DNA of 64,000 bases from Microbacterium sp. lyk4-40-TSB-66 (GCF_030209475.1 NZ_JARVRW010000002.1:248001-312000), one strand, 5' to 3'; counted from the stretch's first letter, positions 8,565 through 17,961 are shown. A program made the numbers and translations. Notes: generated by a model not told the origin, from the sequence alone.

Positions 8565-9761
8565 TCACGGGGTCGGCGCGCCGGCGCGGCGGATGCCGCG
8601 CGCCGCCACCGCGGTGCAGAGCGCGCAGACGGCGGCCGTCGCGCCGAGCAGCACCCACATCGGCGCGAACGCGCTGAGGGCGGCGAGCGCGGCCGGCAGG
8701 AGGAATCCGAGGTAGGTCAGCGAGTAGTACGCCGCCGTGATGCCCGCGAGATCCTGAGGTGACGCCAAGGACTGGGTGGTGGACAGGCCGAAGACCATCG
8801 CGAGCCCGTAGCCCGCGCCGAAGACGGGCGCGGCGACGAGCACGATCCACACCTGCTGCGAGGAGGCGACGACGAGCAGCAGGAGAGCGCCCGTGGCGAT
8901 GAGCGGCCCTCCGACGAGGCCCATCCTCCCGCGCAGGAGGGTCGCGAGGTGACCGGAGAAGAACTGCGTCACCCAGCCGACGCCGAGGGTGATGACCGTC
9001 ACGACGGTGGCGAAGCCGACGGTGAACCCCGGGATGCGATCGCTCACGAGGCTCGGGCCGACCGCGAACGACAGCGCCGGCGCCGCGAACACCCAGGGCG
9101 CGAGAGGGAGAACGACCTGGAAGAACGTCGATCGTGCCGTGCGCGGCACCCGGAGGTTGCCGAGGAGCCGCGTCACGCCGCGGTCGGGCGGGCGTGTCTC
9201 CGACGCGCGCAGCACCACCAGGAACGCGACCACGCAGGCGGCGATCTGCACGAGGTACGGCAGCACCGCGGGCAAGGGCGCCCATTGGGCGAGGGCTCCC
9301 CCGATGCCGGCCCCGCCCCCGAAGCCGATGGTGAGCATGCCCGCCGCGCGGCGGGCGCCCGCGGTCGAGCGTCCCTCCGCGATCGACAGCTCCTTGATCC
9401 ACGAGGTGCCGACGACCATGCCGGCCGCGACACTGAGTCCGCAGATGAAGCGACCGACGCAGAGTCCGGCGAAGCTCGAGCTGGAGCAGGCGAGGACGAT
9501 GCTCCCGAGGATGCCGAGCACCAGACCCGCCAGCAGCACCGGGCGCCGACCGTACCGGTCGGACCAGGCGCCCGACAGCGCGAATCCGGGCACGATCCCG
9601 AAGACGTAGGCACCGAGCAGGATGTCGACCTGCACCTGGGAGAACCCCTGCACGAGCCGGTAGTACTGCATGAGCGGCAGGAAGTGGTTGCCGCCCCAGC
9701 CCAGGACGATCAGGGCCGGGGCGACGAGGAGCCACGACCGGGTGGGACGGACGTCGGTCAC
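8565..9761 (-). CDS. MFS transporter, 12-TM, probable efflux
   Basis: 398-aa major facilitator protein. Twelve hydrophobic segments can be traced. The motif-A loop after TM2 reads SGAWSDRYGRRPVLLAG, and the second half has the degenerate equivalent FFSGHLATLLRGRMGLVGG. It is closer to drug or metabolite exporters than to sugar importers. The GTG start at 9761 is preceded by GAGAGG. It is convergent with the glycosyltransferase and lies 106 bp downstream of the SnoaL-like gene. The substrate is unknown. Confidence 0.87.
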   Translation of the reverse strand: MTDVRPTRSWLLVAPALIVLGWGGNHFLPLMQYYRLVQGFSQVQVDILLGAYVFGIVPGFALSGAWSDRYGRRPVLLAGLVLGILGSIVLACSSSSFAGLCVGRFICGLSVAAGMVVGTSWIKELSIAEGRSTAGARRAAGMLTIGFGGGAGIGGALAQWAPLPAVLPYLVQIAACVVAFLVVLRASETRPPDRGVTRLLGNLRVPRTARSTFFQVVLPLAPWVFAAPALSFAVGPSLVSDRIPGFTVGFATVVTVITLGVGWVTQFFSGHLATLLRGRMGLVGGPLIATGALLLLVVASSQQVWIVLVAAPVFGAGYGLAMVFGLSTTQSLASPQDLAGITAAYYSLTYLGFLLPAALAALSAFAPMWVLLGATAAVCALCTAVAARGIRRAGAPTP

Positions 9762-9867
9762 GGGGCCTCTCTCGCGTGTGTGCGGCGTATGCCGCGGGGC
9801 GTCGCCCTGCGCCGGCGCGGTCGGGCGCGATCGACGCACCCGCGCCCGCCCGGCGGTCGCCGGGCGG

Positions 9868-10281
9868 TCAGTCCTGGGTGTCGGGCTGGTGGACCTTGCG
9901 GAACGCGTCCTTGCGCGCGATCTTGCCGCCGCGGAACTCGTAGATGTCGCAGCCGCGCGTGGTGAGGATCGTCCCGTCGGGGCCGGGTCCGGTGAACGAC
10001 CAGGTGGCCGCTCCCCGGCGTCCCGCGATGATCGGGTGCTCCTCTTCGTGCCGTTCCTGTCCGGTGTCGAAGGCCAGCATGAGCGCGAATCCCTCGCGCA
10101 CCTGCTCTCTCCCCGTCCAGGTGCGCCCCGGCTCGGGCCCGACCGAAGCACTGTAGACGCAGTCGTCGGTGACGTGACTCATCAATGCGTCGAGATCGCG
10201 GCGGGTCCAGGCGTCGCTGAACGCCGCCAGGATGTCGGGGGTCATGTCGCTGAAGCCGTCGTCGCGGGTGGAGTCGCTCAT
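9868..10281 (-). CDS. SnoaL/NTF2-like protein (DUF4440 type)
   Basis: 137-aa single-domain protein of the NTF2-like alpha+beta barrel: an N-terminal helix (MTPDILAAFSDAWTRRDLDA), LMSHVTDDCVY, then a curved sheet with GREQVREGFALMLAFDTG and YEFRGGKIARKDAFRKVHQP at the end. Such proteins are often annotated as nuclear-transport-factor or ketosteroid-isomerase-like and their reactions are rarely known. No good Shine-Dalgarno precedes ATG 10281; a CATAGT-like -10 lies about 10 nt upstream, so the message may be leaderless. Confidence 0.8.
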   Translation of the reverse strand: MSDSTRDDGFSDMTPDILAAFSDAWTRRDLDALMSHVTDDCVYSASVGPEPGRTWTGREQVREGFALMLAFDTGQERHEEEHPIIAGRRGAATWSFTGPGPDGTILTTRGCDIYEFRGGKIARKDAFRKVHQPDTQD

Positions 10282-10486
10282 GAGTGAACTATGGCACCGG
10301 CGGGGCCGGATGTCGGCGTGAAATCCGTCGCGGAACGCGAGCGGCGACGCCCGCTTGCGGACATGTCCGTACTCGGACGCGCCCGGGGTCCTACGTTCGT
10401 ACCGGGAGCACACCCGGACCGGCCCTCCCCGCCCCCAGAACGGGTCGGTTCGGGCGCCTCCGTGATGATCGAACCCGGAGGGACGA

Positions 10487-11494
10487 ATGGATGACGACGT
10501 CCTGCTCGAGATCCTCCTGAGGGAGCGTCCGACGAGCGTCGCCGCCGCGGCATCCGCGGTGCGTCTCGACGTCGCGCAGGCGGCCGCCAAGATCCGGGGG
10601 TTCCGGGAGCGCGGACTCGTCGGCGGCGACGGCGACACCCTGACCTACCCCGCTCCGGCCGGATGGGCGACCGAGGCCGTGGCGGCGCACACCCGGCAGC
10701 TGCGCGCCGCCACCGAGGAGGCGCTGACGAGCATCGAGACGATCCTCGACGCCCTGCCCACCGCGCTGCGCGCCTGGGCGGTCGGCGAGGCGGCGACCGA
10801 CGAGGTCTACATGGTGGTGCGCTACGGCCCGTACGCGTCGGAGGATCTGCGGTGGGAGCTCTCCGGGCGACCGTCGGGCGACCTCGTCGCGGTCTTCACG
10901 AGCATCGATCACCTGGTGGACGCACCGGCCGAACGCGCGGCGCGCTTCAGCGAATCGCTCAGTGAGGGCGACGCGGTGCGCGTCATCGTCCCCACCTCCG
11001 CGGCCACCGATCCCCTCCGGCGCGAGCGGATGACCCTCTACGGCCGCGTCGGGCTGCAGTACCGGTCGCTGAGCGACGTGCCGGGGTGGTTCTGGGTGCA
11101 CGGCGACTTCGTCGCGCTCCCGCACACGTGGGGCGAGGCCACTCCGACGGGCGTGCTCGGCGTGCGGCATGCGGGACTGGCGAACCTGATGCGCGCGTTC
11201 TTCGACGAGCTCTGGCGACGGGCCACACCCGTGGGGGCGAAACAGGAACCCTGGACCTCGATCCTGCAGCTCATGCGCGAGGGGCACACCCTCGACGGGG
11301 CCTCCTACCACCTCGGCATCAACGCCCGGACGGGTCGCCGCCGGGTGGCCGCCGCGATGGATCACTACGAGACCAGGACCCTGTTCGAACTCGCCTCCGC
11401 GTGGGCGGCCGCGGGCGCGGACGGCACCGCCGCGGCGGGAAGCGGTCACGGCACCGCCTCGCCCCCGCCGCTCCCCGGCCCCGCCGCACCATAG
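10487..11494 (+). CDS. Regulator with N-terminal and C-terminal HTH domains
   Basis: 335-aa putative transcription factor. An N-terminal winged helix (LRERPTSVAAAASAVRLDVA; TrmB/MarR-like) is followed by a ~200-residue sensor resembling phospholipase-D-like TrmB partners. The C-terminal helix-turn-helix is LuxR-like (GHTLDGASYHLGINARTGRR, then MDHYETRTLFELASAWAAAG). GGAGGG precedes ATG 10487. It sits 62 bp upstream of, and in the same direction as, the polyketide synthase operon, so pathway control is the natural guess. The ligand is unknown. Confidence 0.72.
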   Translation: MDDDVLLEILLRERPTSVAAAASAVRLDVAQAAAKIRGFRERGLVGGDGDTLTYPAPAGWATEAVAAHTRQLRAATEEALTSIETILDALPTALRAWAVGEAATDEVYMVVRYGPYASEDLRWELSGRPSGDLVAVFTSIDHLVDAPAERAARFSESLSEGDAVRVIVPTSAATDPLRRERMTLYGRVGLQYRSLSDVPGWFWVHGDFVALPHTWGEATPTGVLGVRHAGLANLMRAFFDELWRRATPVGAKQEPWTSILQLMREGHTLDGASYHLGINARTGRRRVAAAMDHYETRTLFELASAWAAAGADGTAAAGSGHGTASPPPLPGPAAP

Positions 11495-11556
11495 ACGCCG
11501 TTCACATGGTGCGCCATCCCCGCGCCGGGTGCCCGGCACCGTGCCTAAGGTGAGAC

Positions 11557-12651
11557 ATGACCGCGCGCATCCTCTCGATCGGCACGGCCCTCCCCGATAC
11601 GCGCGTCGAGCAGTCCGGCCTGCGCGACCTGTTCGCGGCCCAACCCGGATTCGACCGCATGAGCCGACGACTCGTGGGAGCGGCGTTCGACGCCGCCGCG
11701 ATCGACACCCGCCATGTGGTGCTGCCGCAGCTGGCCGGACGCGACGGCGACGGCCTCGGCGTGCGCGAGGGCGACACGCTGCTCATGCCGTCCACCGGTG
11801 CCCGCAATGACGAGTACCGCCGCACCGCACCGGCCCTGTTCGCGGAGGCCTCTCGCGTCGCGATCGCCGGATCGGGCTACGACGAGGCTGCCGTGACGCA
11901 CGTCGTGACGGTCTCGTGCACCGGCATGTTCGCTCCCGGCCCCGACTATCACCTCGTGCGCGATCTCGGTCTCTCGCCGACGGTCGAGCGCTATCACCTG
12001 GGCTTCATCGGGTGCGCCGCGGCCATCCCCGCGCTGCGGCTGGCGGCGCGCATCGTCGGCGCCGACCCGTCGGCGGTCGTGCTCGTCGCCTGTGCGGAGC
12101 TGTGCTCGCTGCACTGGCAGACCTCGTCGCACCCCGACCAGATCGTCGCCGCCTCCGTGTTCGCCGACGGCGCGGGCGCCGCGGTCGTGGCATCCGGAGA
12201 CTCTTCGCACGACGGTCTCGACCTCGACGATTTCGCCACCCACGTCACCGACGAGGGCGAGAAGGACATGGCCTGGACCGTGGGCGATTCGGGATTCCAG
12301 ATGACCCTGACCCCCGAGGTGCCGCGCATCATCGGACGCGAGATCTCGGCCATCGCCGCCGATGTGGTCGGCGACCTCGCCGACGTCGACGCGTGGGCCG
12401 TGCACCCGGGAGGGCGGAGCATCCTCGATCGGGTCGAGAACGCCCTCGGCCTGGATGCCACGGCCCTCGCCGCCTCGCGCGACGTGCTGCGCCGCCACGG
12501 CAACATGTCGAGCGCGACACTGATGTTCATCCTCCGCGACCTGCTCGCCGACGCCGACCGCGTCGAGGGCGACCGGGTCGCTGCCCTGGCCTTCGGCCCG
12601 GGTCTCACTGTCGAGGCGGCGAAGATCACCGTGCGCCGCCCGGGGGCGTGA
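11557..12651 (+). CDS. Type III polyketide synthase
   Basis: 364-aa chalcone/stilbene-synthase-like enzyme that condenses malonyl-CoA onto an acyl-CoA starter. The full catalytic triad is present: Cys121 in VTVSCTGMFAPGPD, His283 in WAVHPGGRSIL and Asn316 in RRHGNMSSATLMF. Thiolase-fold landmarks such as FADGAGAAVV are intact. AAGGTGAG precedes ATG 11557. It is the first gene of an operon with a methyltransferase and an FAD hydroxylase, the same order as Streptomyces srsABC for methoxylated phenolic lipids. A resorcinol, pyrone or naphthol-type product is therefore possible; the starter unit cannot be read from sequence. Confidence 0.93.
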   Translation: MTARILSIGTALPDTRVEQSGLRDLFAAQPGFDRMSRRLVGAAFDAAAIDTRHVVLPQLAGRDGDGLGVREGDTLLMPSTGARNDEYRRTAPALFAEASRVAIAGSGYDEAAVTHVVTVSCTGMFAPGPDYHLVRDLGLSPTVERYHLGFIGCAAAIPALRLAARIVGADPSAVVLVACAELCSLHWQTSSHPDQIVAASVFADGAGAAVVASGDSSHDGLDLDDFATHVTDEGEKDMAWTVGDSGFQMTLTPEVPRIIGREISAIAADVVGDLADVDAWAVHPGGRSILDRVENALGLDATALAASRDVLRRHGNMSSATLMFILRDLLADADRVEGDRVAALAFGPGLTVEAAKITVRRPGA

Positions 12652-13427
12652 ACCGCGCCGTGCGCCCGCGCGGACTCGCTCGGCGCGACACGGAGCTCAC
12701 CGAGCTCATGGACGACCCCGACTGCGATCCGCGGGCCCTGGCCGCCACCTACCGCCGGTTCGGCGTGGTCAACCGTCTCGTGTCGGCGTGGGGGCGGGTC
12801 TACCGCACGCGCCTGGCTCCCGAGCTCCGCGCGCTCGGTCGCCCCGCGCGTGTGCTCGACCTCGGCTCCGGCGGCGGCGATGTCGTCGTCCGCCTGGCCG
12901 CCCTGGCCGCACGCGACGGTCTCGATGTCGAGTGGGTGGGCGCCGACCCCGACCCCCGGGCGCACGACGCCGCCCGCGCGCGACGGCGATCGGGGGTGCG
13001 GTTCGTCGCGGCGGGCTCGCGCGAGCTGCTCGCGGCGGGCGAGAGCTTCGACCTCGTCGTGAGCAACCACGTGCTGCACCATCTCGATGCCGAGGGCCTC
13101 CGCTCGTTCGCCGACGACTCGCTCGCCCTCTCCCGCGGCACGGTGCTGCACGCCGACATCGCACGCGGGCGACGGGCGTACGCCCTGTACGCCGTGGGCA
13201 TCACCCCTCTCTCGCCCGGTACCTTCCTGCGCGTCGACGGGCTGCGCTCCATTCGGCGGAGCTACCGCGCGCCCGAGCTCTCCGCCGCGCTCGGCTCCCC
13301 GTGGAGCGTGGAGTCGCCCGCCCCGTTCCGCGTGCTCGCGGTCGCGCGAGGACGAGCGGACGACGCCGCGGCCGGCGCCGTGCCCGCCGGGAGGGCGGCG
13401 ACAGCCGGAACGGATGCCGATGCCTGA
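12648..13427 (+). CDS. SAM-dependent class I methyltransferase
   Basis: 259-aa methyltransferase. Motif I is clear (VLDLGSGGGDVVVRLA), followed by the acidic residue in EWVGADPDPRAHD and motif IV FDLVVSNHVLHHLDAEGL. It starts with GTG 12648, overlapping the polyketide synthase stop by 4 nt. In context it should O- or C-methylate the polyketide ring. It differs from Streptomyces SrsB, an integral-membrane ICMT-type enzyme, so this is a functional analogue rather than an orthologue. The last ~25 residues are Ala-rich and probably disordered. Confidence 0.88.
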   Translation: MNRAVRPRGLARRDTELTELMDDPDCDPRALAATYRRFGVVNRLVSAWGRVYRTRLAPELRALGRPARVLDLGSGGGDVVVRLAALAARDGLDVEWVGADPDPRAHDAARARRRSGVRFVAAGSRELLAAGESFDLVVSNHVLHHLDAEGLRSFADDSLALSRGTVLHADIARGRRAYALYAVGITPLSPGTFLRVDGLRSIRRSYRAPELSAALGSPWSVESPAPFRVLAVARGRADDAAAGAVPAGRAATAGTDADA

Positions 13428-14541
13428 GGTGCTCGTCGTCGGCGCGGGGCCCGTGGGCCTCGCCCTCGCCGCCGACCTGGATGCGCGGGGCGTCGACGTC
13501 GAGGTTGTAGAGCGACGCGTCGACGTCGGCGGGGGGACGCGGGCCATCGGCATCCACTCCCCCGCCCTGACGCTGCTCGAGGCGTGCGGCGCGACCGACG
13601 GCATCCGGGCCGAGGCCGTGAGGATCGACCGTGGTCAAGCGCGGGCCGACGGACGGGTGCTCGCCGAGATCCGGTTCGAGAGTCTGCGCGCCCGGCATCC
13701 CTATGTCGCCGCGCTCCCCCAGCACGACACGATGCGCGTGCTCACCGCCCTGGCCCCGACGGTCCGGAACGGAACCGCGGTCCACGCGCTGCGGCACGAC
13801 GGCGCCGGCGTGCGGGCCGAGGTGTCGGGGCCGGACGGCCGGCGCGAGATCCGGGCCGCGGTCGTCGTGGTGGCGTCCGGGTGGGCGGGACGCGAGCTCG
13901 TGTACCGCCACGGTGCCGTCCGCACGCACCACTACCCCGACCGCTACGTCATGGCCGACGTCGTGGCATCCGGGGGTCCGGTCGCCCGCGTGCATCTCGA
14001 ACGCGGCGGTGTGGTGGAGTCGTTCCCGCTGCCCGGCGGGCGCCGGAGGCTCGTCGCGTGGGCCGGATCGGACGAGGTGGGCGATGCCGACGCCTTCCTG
14101 CGCGAGGCGGTCGCCGCCCGTACCGGGATCGAGATCGACGTCGCCGGCGCCTCGACCTTCGGTGTGCGCCGTGCCGTCGCCCCGGCCCTGCGGCGCGGGC
14201 GCATCGTCGTCGTGGGCGATGCCGGGCACGAGGTGAGTCCGATAGGTGGGCAGGGGATGAACCTCGGTCTGCTCGACGCGCTGACCCTGTCACCGCTGCT
14301 CGCGCCGTGGGTGCGCCGAGGCGACGACGCCGGTCTCGCTCGCTGGGAACGCGACCGCCTCTCATCCGCCCGGCACGCGGCACGGCTGGCGTTCCTCAAC
14401 ACCCTGCTCGGGCGCGCGGCGGGCCCGACGGCGCACGCCGTGCGGACGGGTGCGCTGCGGACACTGCTGCGAGGACCCGGCGGTGCGGCCTTCACCCGCG
14501 CCTACGCGATGCGGTTCGATCGGGCGGCGCGGGGCACCTGA
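13414..14541 (+). CDS. FAD-dependent monooxygenase/hydroxylase
   Basis: 375-aa class A flavoprotein monooxygenase of the PHBH/UbiH kind, using NAD(P)H and O2 to hydroxylate an aromatic ring. FAD-binding GxGxxG: VVGAGPVGLALAADL. The second FAD motif is IVVVGDAGHEVSPIGGQGMN, followed by LGLLDA. The start is ATG 13414 (or 13420), inside the end of the methyltransferase gene, so the three genes are one transcript. The expected role is oxidation of the methylated polyketide to a hydroquinone or quinone. Confidence 0.9.
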   Translation: MPMPEVLVVGAGPVGLALAADLDARGVDVEVVERRVDVGGGTRAIGIHSPALTLLEACGATDGIRAEAVRIDRGQARADGRVLAEIRFESLRARHPYVAALPQHDTMRVLTALAPTVRNGTAVHALRHDGAGVRAEVSGPDGRREIRAAVVVVASGWAGRELVYRHGAVRTHHYPDRYVMADVVASGGPVARVHLERGGVVESFPLPGGRRRLVAWAGSDEVGDADAFLREAVAARTGIEIDVAGASTFGVRRAVAPALRRGRIVVVGDAGHEVSPIGGQGMNLGLLDALTLSPLLAPWVRRGDDAGLARWERDRLSSARHAARLAFLNTLLGRAAGPTAHAVRTGALRTLLRGPGGAAFTRAYAMRFDRAARGT

Positions 14542-14571
14542 CCGCGCGGACGGCGAGACGGACGGCGCGGG

Positions 14572-14895
14572 TCAGTCGAGGTGGAAGATCTCGGGCAGAT
14601 CGTGCCACCACTCGCCCTCGCGCCGGTCCGGCACGGGGCTCTGCAGCGGCTCCTGAACCGACCACCAACGCTGGGTCTCGGGGTCCGCGGCCATCGCGGC
14701 CATATCGGCCTCGTAGTCGTCTCCGACGTACTCGTAGTACGAGAACAACAGCTCCCCGTAGCGGTAGATCGAGTAGTTGCGGATGTTGCTGCGCGTGATC
14801 TGCTCGAGCACCCCCGGCCACACCGCGGCGTGATAGCGCTCGTACTCCTCGCGATTCTCGGGTGAGACGCCGATGACGGACGCGAACCTTCTCAT
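14572..14895 (-). CDS. L-rhamnose/L-fucose mutarotase (RhaM/YiiL family)
   Basis: 107-aa dimeric alpha/beta-barrel mutarotase that interconverts anomers of a 6-deoxy-L-hexose. Family landmarks: FASVIGVSPENREEYERYHA, then AVWPGVLEQI with the catalytic Tyr/His region, NIRNYSIYRYGELLFSYYEY, and the Trp pair in TQRWWSVQEP. ATG 14895 overlaps the oxidoreductase stop by 4 nt. The family is named for rhamnose, but here every downstream enzyme is of the L-fucose route, so L-fucose is the likelier substrate. It is the last gene of the uptake operon. Confidence 0.85.
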   Translation of the reverse strand: MRRFASVIGVSPENREEYERYHAAVWPGVLEQITRSNIRNYSIYRYGELLFSYYEYVGDDYEADMAAMAADPETQRWWSVQEPLQSPVPDRREGEWWHDLPEIFHLD

Positions 14896-16004
14896 TCGCC
14901 CTCCTGCGGGTCGGGCGCGGTCACGGGGACGCCCTCGTGATCCTCGGAGGCGTAGGCGGCCTCCACGACGGCCATGGTGTGCAGCACGTCTTCGACCGAT
15001 GTCGGCAGGGTGGGCACGGTCCCGTCGACGAAGCGCTGCACGGCGCCCATCGACCCGATGAACGCGTCGGGGAACCACGATCCCTCGAAGGGAACCGGCT
15101 GCCATCCCGCCGCCTTGTCGTCGAGCAGCACCATCTCGAGCCGGTCGGGCCCGCCGTCGGGGTAGTCCAGCAGCAGACCCATCTGCGCGCGGATGGCACC
15201 CCGCGTGCCCTCCCACTGCACGAAGCTCTCTTCGTGGCCGGGTCCGAAGGCGTGGTCGTGATTGGTGCTGACCGTGACGCGCAGGGGCCGATCGCGGTAG
15301 CGGAGCAGGATCGTCGAGCGCGTGGTGGCGACGTCCGTCTTCTCCGGATGCCGCACCGTCACGGCGCTGACCGCGTCGGGGTCGCCGAAGAACGAGCGCA
15401 CCAGGTCGAGGTAGTGCACGCTGTGCATCGTGATCTCGAGACGATCGAGACCGAAGACGTGCGGGAACAGGTGCCACGGGGTGTCGACCGCGACACGCAC
15501 CTGCATGTCGTAGACCTCGCCGATCGCGCCCTCGGCGATCAGGCGCCGGGCCTCGGCGATGTACGGGGCGAAACGCAGTTGCGTGTTGACGGCGGCGACG
15601 AGGCCCTTGCGTCGGCAGACCTCGCGCAGCGCGACGCCCTCGCTCAGGGAGTGACCGAGCGGCTTCTGGATGAGCACCGGCGCTCCGTCGGGCAGCGCCT
15701 CGAGCGCGTCGAGGTACTGCTCGGGCATCAGCGCGATGTCGTACACCGCGTCGACGGGTGCGCTCGCGACGGCCTCGGCCACCGTGGCGAAGACGTGGTC
15801 GATGCCGTACTCGTCGGCGAGCGCCTGGGCGCGCGAGACCGTCCGGTTCACGAGCCCCCACACGGGCAGTCCCGCCTTGCGGTACGCCGGCAGGTGGGCG
15901 TCCTTGACGATGCCGCCGGTGCCGATGATCACGATGGGTCGCGGATGCTCCACCGGGCGGACGGTGTACGCCGCGGCGGGGTGAGACTCGGGCCGGTCCT
16001 CCAT
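14892..16004 (-). CDS. Gfo/Idh/MocA-family oxidoreductase
   Basis: 370-aa NAD(P)-dependent sugar dehydrogenase-type protein. The Rossmann motif is IVIIGTGGIVKDAHLPAYRK; the EKP-equivalent region reads VLIQKPLGHSLSEG (Gln in place of Glu); HSVHYLDLVRSFFG carries the probable catalytic His. Members oxidise or reduce sugars or their derivatives. It lies between the permeases (3-nt gap) and the mutarotase, so it should act early on the imported sugar. Alternatively it may remove an atypical aglycone. The exact substrate is not decidable. Confidence 0.85.
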   Translation of the reverse strand: MEDRPESHPAAAYTVRPVEHPRPIVIIGTGGIVKDAHLPAYRKAGLPVWGLVNRTVSRAQALADEYGIDHVFATVAEAVASAPVDAVYDIALMPEQYLDALEALPDGAPVLIQKPLGHSLSEGVALREVCRRKGLVAAVNTQLRFAPYIAEARRLIAEGAIGEVYDMQVRVAVDTPWHLFPHVFGLDRLEITMHSVHYLDLVRSFFGDPDAVSAVTVRHPEKTDVATTRSTILLRYRDRPLRVTVSTNHDHAFGPGHEESFVQWEGTRGAIRAQMGLLLDYPDGGPDRLEMVLLDDKAAGWQPVPFEGSWFPDAFIGSMGAVQRFVDGTVPTLPTSVEDVLHTMAVVEAAYASEDHEGVPVTAPDPQEGE

Positions 16005-16007
16005 GCG

Positions 16008-16949
16008 CTAGCCCTTGACCGCGCCGACGGTCTGTCCGCGCACCAGGAAGCGCTGCGCGCCGATGAACACGACCAGCAACGGGATCATCGAGATGACGGT
16101 GGCCAGGGCGAGCTGGGGCATGTACAGCTTCACGTCGAGACCGGCGGCGACCGTCGCGTTGAACAGCGGGCTGGCGCCGATGAGCTCCTGGATGCCGATC
16201 GAGATCGTCTTGTTCTGCTGATTCGAGGTCAGCAGGGCGAGGGGCAGGAAGAAGTTCGTCCAGTTCGCCACGAAGGAGAAGAACGCCACGAGGGCGATCG
16301 CCTGCTTCGAGATGGGCAGGCCGATCTTGAAGAAGATCGCCAGCTCACCGAGACCGTCGATGCGGGCGGCCTCCACGAGCTCGGGCGGCATCGTCGTCAT
16401 GAAGTGGATGTAACTGAGGTACACCCCGAACGGGAAGAAGCCCATGATGACCGCGACGGGCCACAGCTGACCCACCGCCCCGATCGCGTTGACCTCGAGG
16501 AACAGCGGGATGACCAGCACCGTGTTGGGCATGACCATCGCCAACAGCGTCGCGAACAGCCAGGCCTTGCGCCAGCGGAAGCGCAGCCGGGCGAGGGCGT
16601 AGCCCGCGGGCAGCGCCGCGGCCAGGGCCAGGATGCCGCCGGCCACCGCGAGGATGAGGGAGTTCAGGATCCACTTCTGGAAGAGCCCGCCACCCGACGG
16701 TCCGAAACCGGTGATCTGCGACCAGCTGTAGACCGCGTGGTCCCACGACAGCCCGCCGAGGCCGAGGAAGCCGTCGGTGCCGGCGGCGACGTTGTCCTGG
16801 TCGCGGAAGGCCATGGCGATGAAGCCGACGATGGGGATGACGAACATCGCGGCCACCACGAGCATCACGGTCACACGTGAGACGCGTCCGACGCTCCACC
16901 GTGTCGACGTGGACTTGTTGCCGGACGGGGTGCGGGTCGCGACGCTCAC
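16008..16949 (-). CDS. ABC sugar transporter permease (MalG type, CUT1)
   Basis: 313-aa inner-membrane subunit with about six helices. It shows the EAA loop ELVEAARIDGLGELAIFFKI followed by GLPISKQA, the contact site for the ATPase, and a C-terminus ending FLVRGQTVGAVKG like other MalG proteins. The GTG start at 16949 overlaps the MalF stop by 4 nt. No ATP-binding subunit is encoded nearby, so a shared MsmK/MsiK-type ATPase must energise it. Confidence 0.92.
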   Translation of the reverse strand: MSVATRTPSGNKSTSTRWSVGRVSRVTVMLVVAAMFVIPIVGFIAMAFRDQDNVAAGTDGFLGLGGLSWDHAVYSWSQITGFGPSGGGLFQKWILNSLILAVAGGILALAAALPAGYALARLRFRWRKAWLFATLLAMVMPNTVLVIPLFLEVNAIGAVGQLWPVAVIMGFFPFGVYLSYIHFMTTMPPELVEAARIDGLGELAIFFKIGLPISKQAIALVAFFSFVANWTNFFLPLALLTSNQQNKTISIGIQELIGASPLFNATVAAGLDVKLYMPQLALATVISMIPLLVVFIGAQRFLVRGQTVGAVKG

Positions 16950-17923
16950 TTGGACTTCTCCTCTTCGCCGAACAGGCCGCTCTTGAACACGATGAACATG
17001 CCGATCGCGAGCGTGATCACCAGGAGGATGATCGACATCGCCGCCGCGGCGGGGAAGTTGCGGTTGGTGAAGGCGAAGGCGTATCCGAGTTGGGTGGGTG
17101 CCCACTCGGCATCCACGGATCCCGAGGAGATCTGCCGGAGCAGATATGGCTCGAGGAAGAGCTGGAAGCCGTACGCGAGGTTCATCAGCGCGGCGTACCC
17201 GATCCACGGCCGGATGAGGGGCAGCTTGATGTTCCAGGCCAGCTGCCAGGCGTTCGCGCCGTCGATCTTCGCGGCCTCGAAGACCTCTTCGGCGATGCCG
17301 TTCAAACCGCCGTTGACGATGACGATCCACGTGCCGACGCCCTGGAAGAACAGCATCGCGGTCAGGATCAACGGCAGGTTCTCGGTGGTCGTGACCTCTT
17401 TGAGGTTGGTGACGCCCAAGCCTTGCCAGAGGAAGGCGATCGGCGAGATCGAGGGATTGAGCAAGTACACCCAGAGCACGAAGTTGGCGATGCCGGCGAG
17501 GGCCCCGGGGAGGAAGTAGACGAAGCGCATCGCGCCGCCGAAGCGACCGGGGCTGGCGTGCACGAGGAGGGCGAGACCGACGATGCCGACGATCATCAAC
17601 GGCAACCACACGATCATGACGGTGAAGATGTTGATGAAGGTGTCGAAGAAGCGGTAGTCGGAGACCGCGGTGATGTAGGCGTCGAGACCACCGAAACCGG
17701 ATGCAGGATTGACCATCGTCGGTGCCCGCTGGAGCGAGATCCAGAAGGCGTACCCGATCGGGATGGCCGCGGCGACGAGGAAGAGGATCGCGTAGGGCGC
17801 CATGAGGATCCAGGCCCCGCGGGCCTCGACACGATGGGGCGCACGTCGACGCCCCGAGACGCGGCGGGGCGCGGCCCCGCGTCGCTCGGCCGTGGTGAGC
17901 GTTTCTGTGGCGGTGACGGTCAT
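16946..17923 (-). CDS. ABC sugar transporter permease (MalF type, CUT1)
   Basis: 325-aa permease. A ~36-residue basic cytoplasmic N-terminus precedes six TM segments starting at AWILMAPYAILFLVAAAIP. The EAA loop is EEVFEAAKIDGANAWQLAWN followed by IKLPLI. It pairs with the MalG-type partner. ATG 17923 lies 78 bp after the binding-protein gene, with a strong hairpin in the gap. Confidence 0.92.
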   Translation of the reverse strand: MTVTATETLTTAERRGAAPRRVSGRRRAPHRVEARGAWILMAPYAILFLVAAAIPIGYAFWISLQRAPTMVNPASGFGGLDAYITAVSDYRFFDTFINIFTVMIVWLPLMIVGIVGLALLVHASPGRFGGAMRFVYFLPGALAGIANFVLWVYLLNPSISPIAFLWQGLGVTNLKEVTTTENLPLILTAMLFFQGVGTWIVIVNGGLNGIAEEVFEAAKIDGANAWQLAWNIKLPLIRPWIGYAALMNLAYGFQLFLEPYLLRQISSGSVDAEWAPTQLGYAFAFTNRNFPAAAAMSIILLVITLAIGMFIVFKSGLFGEEEKSK

Positions 17924-17961
17924 GACTTCTTCCTGGGGAATCGGGTTCCGGGGAGAGCACG

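Noticed and set aside
14572..14895. Rhamnose catabolism, suggested by the RhaM-type mutarotase
   Set aside because: The dehydratase, C4-dehydrogenase and FAH hydrolase are all of the L-fucose kind, and the mutarotase family also acts on L-fucose. L-rhamnose use cannot be excluded but has no specific gene here.
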